A stretch of 23,512 nucleotides of DNA from assembly GCA_003427395.1 (NCBI GenBank), contig BFEA01000495.1, positions 700,590 through 724,101 of the forward strand, given 5' to 3'. This stretch comes from Chara braunii. Lineage: Eukaryota > Streptophyta > Charophyceae > Charales > Characeae. The translations under genes and the position numbers were made by a program. Position 1 is the first letter of the stretch, and each line of letters begins with the position of its first letter. Positions 19,188-23,512 of this stretch are shown piece by piece. The notes under the pieces were generated by a model, which ran no database searches, had not been told where the DNA came from, and saw only the letters and a program-made list of their open reading frames with translations.

Positions 19188-19690
19188 CTAAATCGAAGGG
19201 TGCGGAAGAGGAATGGTACACGGCGCTTCGCCGCCAAAAACGTCGCGAACGGTATGTGTCCGCAGATGGAAGTTGACTGTGTGGTCCGCACTCAGGAGCC
19301 AAGGCATCCTCAAAATGATGCCAAAGTCAGTGTCTAAGACGTTAAACGTGATCGGCTCGCATGCATGTGGTGCGAAATAAACCAGCACCACTCGATTTTG
19401 CGATCAAGAAGTTGTTGCGTACGAGCGTTCGCCGTCTTGACCGCCATAGGATGTGACATCCTTCGAACTTGTGCGCCAAGGCCGACCCTTTGTATAGGTC
19501 GTTGCTGCTACAATACCGAAAGGCCAAGTCCACAGTCTTCCGGAAGGTCCGGAAGTGGCCTTTCGGGTGCTTCCCACAGTAGACCGAGGCAAGTGGGCAA
19601 GTGGCGAAGTCCACTGGTGCTGAGTCAGCGGTACCCAGTCCCAATCAGTCTCAGTCCAGTCAAGCAAGTACCGTGTGGGACTGTGTGCAC
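19188..19690 (-). pseudogene. gag tail and protease of element 2, broken
   Basis: About 19540-19690 resembles the end of a plant gypsy gag: WTETDWDW in one frame, then VYCGKHPKGHFRTFRK in another. This is a zinc-knuckle-like block in which the first and last Cys are not found. The protease N-terminal half with the catalytic Asp is not recognisable. The C-terminal half is seen as NVLDTDFGIILRMPWLL (about 19290-19340), where a Gly is usual at the Arg before Met. A TAG at 19188-19190 interrupts the frame, which continues on the other side. Confidence 0.7.
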
Positions 19691-20186
19691 CAGGGGCATG
19701 GGAAAGGGGCAAACCAACGAGCTACATAAGTTTAAATCAAGAGGCAGCGCCCAGCCATTCATGCATTTCTGCATAAGCCATGCGGAAGCGCTGCCACAGC
19801 GACTTGTGCGAAGTGGTCTGCAGTATGCCCGAAGACGAAGTGGGCGAGAAGGAGAGCTTAGCCATAGCGGTAGGGGTAGTAGCGGCCATAGCCACTATAG
19901 CTGATAGAAGGGTGTAGCGTGTGTGTTTGAGTGTGTGTACAATGTGACGCGTGTGGGATATCTAGGGTGATCCTAAGTTGAGGGTGTGTGAACAACAGAG
20001 TGGGGCGCAGTGACGAACAGGGAGTTGTACAGGCTCTGATGCGCCATAGCCATCTGAAGTGAGCTCGTATCTGAACTGTGTTCTTGGTTACTATATCTCT
20101 GAGTTTTGAGTGGGCGCTTGTCGCCAGTTTGCTGTGCAACCTGTTTACATGCATGTGGAGTGTGAACGAAAGTGAGTCTGATTGCA
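19674..20186 (+). repeat. 5' LTR of element 3 (start approximate)
   Basis: The right end is set by CA at 20185-20186 directly before the primer site. The left end is the first TG (19674) after recognisable element 2 sequence fades, so it may be wrong by tens of bases. No 3' copy is in the window. CCATAGCC occurs at 19886 and 20044. Confidence 0.6.
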
Positions 20187-20187
20187 T

Positions 20188-20199
20188 TGGTATCGGAGC
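20188..20199 (+). other. primer binding site of element 3
   Basis: TGGTATCGGAGC one base after the LTR CA end. It differs by one base from the standard plant initiator Met site TGGTATCAGAGC. Confidence 0.85.
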
Positions 20200-20364
20200 T
20201 GGTACCCGCTATTCCACGCGCCATTGTCGTGTGCTGCAGGAAGAGTCGCGCGCCATAGCCGAACGCGCCGTCGGAGAGGGGATCCGCAGGGTGAAGAACC
20301 CGCCGCGCGCACCTGCAAAGAAGACAACGACAAAGAAGAAGAAGAAGAGAGAGAGAGAAAGAGG

Positions 20365-20368
<4 letters not shown>

Positions 20369-20422
<54 letters not shown>
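20369..20422. repeat. (GA)n microsatellite
   Basis: About 26 GA units, flanked on the left by impure GA and GAA repeats from about 20330. Confidence 0.95.
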
Positions 20423-20428
<6 letters not shown>

Positions 20429-20715
20429 GTTGTCACGTACCTGTGAAGATCGTTGTGCATTCCAACGAAGAAGAAGAAGGCGGCCATAGCCGCCGAGCTC
20501 CACCACATAGTAACGAAGGAGGTGAAAGAGGACAGAGGGAGAGACCGAGGAGAGAAGTTGAAGCGGAGGAAGAAGAAGGGAGAGACGAGAACAAAAAAAA
20601 AAACAAAAAAAAAAAGAGAGAGAAGACAGCCGGGGTGAAGAGAAAGGAGCCGAGGCAGGTAAAAGGAAGGAGGGTGGCAACAAAGGGGAAGCCGGCCGCC
20701 ATAGCCGGATGGAGA

Positions 20716-20894
20716 GTTGACCGGCGGAGTTGACCAGAGTTGATCGGGAGTTGACCGGGAGTTGACTGGGAGTTGACTGGGAGTTGACCGAGAGTTAACC
20801 GGGAGTTGACTGGGGGTTGACCGGGGGTTGACTGCAGCATTGACCAAGCGCTGACCAAGGCGTTGACCAAGATTCTTGACCACGATTTTGACCA
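20716..20894. repeat. GTTGACCGGGA-type tandem array with many TTGAC motifs
   Basis: Imperfect 11-12-bp units, about 13 copies of TTGACC or TTGACT in about 180 bp; later units are GTTGACCAAG-like with longer spacing. TTGAC(C/T) is the core of the plant W-box bound by WRKY factors. Whether it works as such here is inference. Confidence 0.9.
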
Positions 20895-21493
20895 AGCTGG
20901 AGCCGGTATAATCTCGCCAAGCCTTCAGCCTACCCCCTTGCCCTATGGATGTGCACACACCCTGTGGTACTTGCTCAGTCAAGTCTGTCTGTCTCTTCTT
21001 TCTGCATCGAGTCTTTTCTGTCCAAGTGATAAGACTCTGTGGATGAAGGATAGGGCCTTGTTGACCAAACCCACACGGGTTGAGTAGGGCTAAAAACTGT
21101 GTCTGACGACTCGACTGTCCCGGAGGACATGAACCCTCCCAAGGACCGGTACTGACCGGCGGGCTGCTCGGCGTGGCACGGTAGGCCCAAAATCCGAGTT
21201 GTGGGTTGCACAACAGGCCGTTTAAGTGTTGAGAGGACCTGCTGATCGCGTCGTCATGTCTGCGACGTTAAAGAATTTCTGAGGAGTTACAGGGGATCTC
21301 CTTAAAATGCCTCTTGATCAACAATAGGTCCTGTAGTGACAACCCTAGTTTAGGTCGAGGCCAGTGACCCTAGTTGACAGGATCCTGTCCGGATTCTGTG
21401 GTCCATAGATTGAGTTAGTAGGTCGTGTCAGTCAGGGGGGTAGAGTCTAACTGGTGAGGAGTGGAACCGTTGCCCGATTGTGCATCTGACACC

Positions 21494-23298
21494 ATGGTTG
21501 ACCCATGTAGTGGTAAGAGTACTGCCCCATAGTCAGAAGCTAAACAGGAACGGATCGCCGCCATCCTGAGAGAGAGAAGGGAGAAGAAGGAGAAGAAGGA
21601 GCTCCTCACACAGGCGAAGTTGAAGGCGATAGCTGAGGAGCAGGCGGCGAAGAAGAAGAAATTGGAGGAGGAGATGATTACAGCAGGAGGAGGAAGACAA
21701 AGAGGCCTGCTGAAGAAGAAGCAGCAGCAAAGGAGGAAGAATTAGAAGACGAACCCCTCGAAAGGAGGCGTAGGGGAGGAGGAGGAGAAAGCAGTGGCAC
21801 AAAGGAAGAAGATGCGTGGGTGGAGAAGAAGATCAGTGAACGGGTTGCTAATTTATCGTTGGGAGAAGATGAGGAGGCAATGTTGTATGTGCCTCAAGAC
21901 GAAAAAGAAGTCGTAGCCAGGGAGTTGGAAGCCATGGAAGATCCCCTGGACCGCCAGACGTTGGAGGATGAAAAAGATTGGAGTGGAAGTTGCGGCTGGC
22001 AAGGGAGAAGAAGAGGAGGGAGGAGGCCAACCGGATGGCTAGAGAAGTGGAAAAGATACAAATGTGTAAGCAAGAAGTGGGAGCACAACAGGATGTTCCG
22101 GCCAAATTAGATAAGATCTTGAGTTATCTCGAGATTTTGCAACAGGCCTGGATTGAGCAGTTGCAGGCTAATAAGGGCCAAGAGGTGACCCTTCATGCCA
22201 TCCGGACCGGATTTAGAGAGTTTGCGCGCGACGTGGTGACCCACGTCGGGACCGAAGTTAAGAGGTTAAAGGAAGGCGCAAAGAAGTTTTGTGCAGGTGC
22301 CATTGAAGGCGCCAAAGTAGTGGCCATAGCAGAGGCTGAAGCGCGTCCCCGCAAGGAGCCAGTCAAGCTCAAGTTCCCAGCCGCGTATGGCGGGAAGCCC
22401 GAAGAGAGTTTTGATAACTGGGAAGCTAGCGTCAAAAGCTATGTTTATTTACAACACATTGCACCTGAGGAGCAGGTCCTGGTAGCCTTCCACGCTTTAA
22501 AAGATGACGCGGCTAGCTTCGCTAGGTCCCTAGCACACGCAGCCAGTTGTGAGAATAACACGGTTGCCTATTCTAAAGTCACCTCCCTTCCCTATTTCTT
22601 CAAGCTCCTGCGAGAGCGATTCGCTGATCTGAGGCGTGGTGTTAAGGCCTCTGACAAACTCCAGACCATCCACGCACGACAGTGGAGGAGTGCACGAGCA
22701 CTCAAAGCCGTTATGGACGGCTTGGTAGTCGTCCCAGAACACGGAGTCACTGAGGCCCATTTGGTCCAATTGCTTTATCGTGCCATGCCAGAGCCCTTAC
22801 GAGGGCATTTCTTTGACAAGGGTCAACAACCCACTATGACGTACGATGTTTTGAGTAGAGAGGTGGTGCTGTATGAGGCAAAGTCCATGTCAGTGTCCAC
22901 TTTCTTACTTAGACAAAGGTAAAAAGTGGAAGGGTCGTACCATCTCAGCCCAGGTCAGGGCCAAGGATCATTTGATCCTTTGTACCATCTCAAGTCAGGT
23001 CAGGGCCAAGGATCATTTGATCCTTACTTTGGATGAAGGTGGTACTGAAGAAGTCCCCAGTAGGGGCTAGAGGAGGAGGACACCTATGCTGTTGTGGCGG
23101 CTGGAGGGAGGCCGCAAGGTAGATGAGGAGGCCAGGGCCAAAGGGGCCAGGCCATGGGTGGTCGAGGACCGGGCTCACAGGGGGTTGGCGGCCAAAGGAA
23201 CCGCCAAGAGGGAGGTAGGGGTCAAGTTCCCCCGTCAAATCGACAAGGTCCTAGTTGGTCCCCGCAGTGCACAAATGGTTAACGGGGACCTCCATTAG
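21494..23298 (+). pseudogene. gag: gag of element 3, frameshifted
   Basis: ATG at 21494 opens a frame (MVDPCSGKSTAP) with a TAG at 21530-21532, then a Lys/Glu-rich helical region likely to be coiled coil (21540-21660). One frame change near 21680-21710 leads to KKISERVANLSLGEDEEA (21823 on), and another near 21975 to the frame ending at 22922. The latter carries EVEKIQ, a GTEVKRLKEGAKKFCAGA helix and a capsid-like domain (about 22350-22850: FDNWEASVKSYVYLQHI, DKLQTIHARQW, MPEPLRG). A third frame change near 22905-22920 is followed by a 45-bp in-frame duplication and a Gly/Arg-rich tail to about 23298. No zinc knuckle is seen. Gag would form the particle; this copy is not translatable as one protein. 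Confidence 0.85.
22936..23025 (+). repeat. 45-bp tandem duplication inside gag
   Basis: 22936-22980 and 22981-23025 differ at only a few bases. The unit length is 15 codons, so the frame is kept. Each copy ends in AAGGATCATTTGATCCTT, an 8-bp inverted repeat around a TT spacer. Confidence 0.95.
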
Positions 23299-23512
23299 CT
23301 CCTGACTAATGGGACCAAAACTGAAATTAGGGTTTGGGGGTCAAATTTTTGGTTTTTTGGTTTTTTGTTTTTTTGCTTGTTTTTGTTTTGGTTTAAGGTT
23401 GCTGTCTGCCAAATTTGGTATTGTTTGGGTTATTAGAATTTGTGCTGTTGGGAGGCCTGAAAATCCTGAAATTTGGATGACGTGTTTCATGCCAAAATTG
23501 CCTGAAAATGCA
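23299..23512. other. T-rich tail of the window, nothing recognised
   Basis: Contains T runs interrupted by GG (23345-23395) and AT-rich sequence with repeated CCTGAAAAT (23456 and 23500). No gag zinc knuckle or protease is found where element 3 would be expected to continue. Confidence 0.6.

Larger units (their letters stand above)
16099..19690 (-). mobile_element. Ty3/gypsy retrotransposon internal region (element 2), decayed and 5'-truncated
   Basis: On the minus strand from right to left: end of gag with a degenerate zinc knuckle, protease, RT, RNase H, integrase, polypurine tract and LTR. The order is Ty3/gypsy. At least six frameshifts and several TAG codons interrupt it. Most of gag, the primer site and the 5' LTR are missing: recognisable sequence stops near 19.68 kb, where plus-strand element 3 appears to begin. 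Loss by the insertion of element 3 or by recombination are both possible. Confidence 0.88.
20200..21493 (+). other. leader of element 3
   Basis: About 1.3 kb without a credible gene. It contains three CCATAGCC motifs (20253, 20484, 20699), a (GA)n tract, purine-rich stretches (20465-20680) and the TTGAC array. Long minus-strand frames through here are Ser/Leu or Pro-rich readings of the simple repeats. Confidence 0.7.
19674..23512 (+). mobile_element. Ty3/gypsy-type retrotransposon 5' part (element 3), runs past the window
   Basis: LTR, primer site, leader with tandem repeats, and a gag gene in plus orientation. Pol is not reached within the window, and the gag frame fades into unassigned T-rich sequence after about 23300, so the element may be truncated or interrupted there. 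Assignment to Ty3/gypsy rests on the capsid type and is less secure than for elements 1 and 2. Confidence 0.8.

Noticed and set aside
20716-20894. Possible CRISPR-like array
   Set aside because: Units are 11-12 bp, adjacent and degenerate, with no spacers of constant length, and the context is eukaryotic retroelement DNA.
20209-21213. 334-codon minus-strand frame, plus overlapping Ser/Leu and Pro-rich frames
   Set aside because: The translation is a reading of the GA tract, purine-rich stretches and the GTTGACC array, with no conserved domain.

Overview
The window reads as nuclear, repeat-rich DNA of a plant-lineage eukaryote. It holds no recognisable single-copy host gene. Three Ty3/gypsy (metavirid) retrotransposon copies, one LINE fragment, one small inverted-repeat element and a U6 snRNA retropseudogene account for most of it. 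The gag types, the integrase style and plant-like initiator-tRNA primer sites suggest a streptophyte. My best guess is a charophyte such as Chara, from recall of similar predicted proteins and not from any search. Two assembly defects are present: an 852-base N gap (10615-11466) and five scattered Ns inside an RNase H domain (8075-8089).

Layout. 1-1076: (CA)n tract, then sequence I cannot assign. 1077-1190: a 66-bp tandem duplication beside the end of a minus-strand LINE remnant (about 1195-2270) that carries the zinc-binding domain following reverse transcriptase. Element 1 (plus, 2271-10550) interrupts the LINE. It has a 903-bp 5' LTR, a primer binding site at 3177, a long leader, a broken gag (4430-about 6400), a damaged protease, an almost intact RT-RNase H-integrase-chromodomain frame to 9958, a polypurine tract and a truncated 3' LTR that stops just before the N gap. 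11467-12917: mostly unassigned sequence. 12918-13687: a 770-bp segment with 17-bp terminal inverted repeats that contains a polyadenylated U6 snRNA pseudogene. 13688-15470: unassigned, with simple repeats. Element 2 (minus, right part of its 3' LTR at 16098 up to about 19.68 kb) is a heavily frameshifted pol. Element 3 (plus, about 19.67 kb to the window end) starts head-to-head with element 2. It has a 5' LTR, a primer binding site at 20188, a leader with a (GA)n tract and an array of TTGAC motifs, and a frameshifted gag that runs off into unassigned sequence.

How the parts relate. The three retroelements are decayed copies. Element 1 has the best preserved enzymes but no usable gag or protease. 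Element 2 has lost a catalytic aspartate of RT. Element 3 shows only gag in this window. Seven nonsense codons interrupt frames that otherwise continue, and all seven are TAG. The most notable items are the U6-poly(A) pseudogene inside a terminal-inverted-repeat element, the TAG-only nonsense pattern, a primer-site variant shared by elements 1 and 3, a dense TTGAC (W-box-like) array in a retroelement leader, and a strongly over-represented 8-mer, CCATAGCC.
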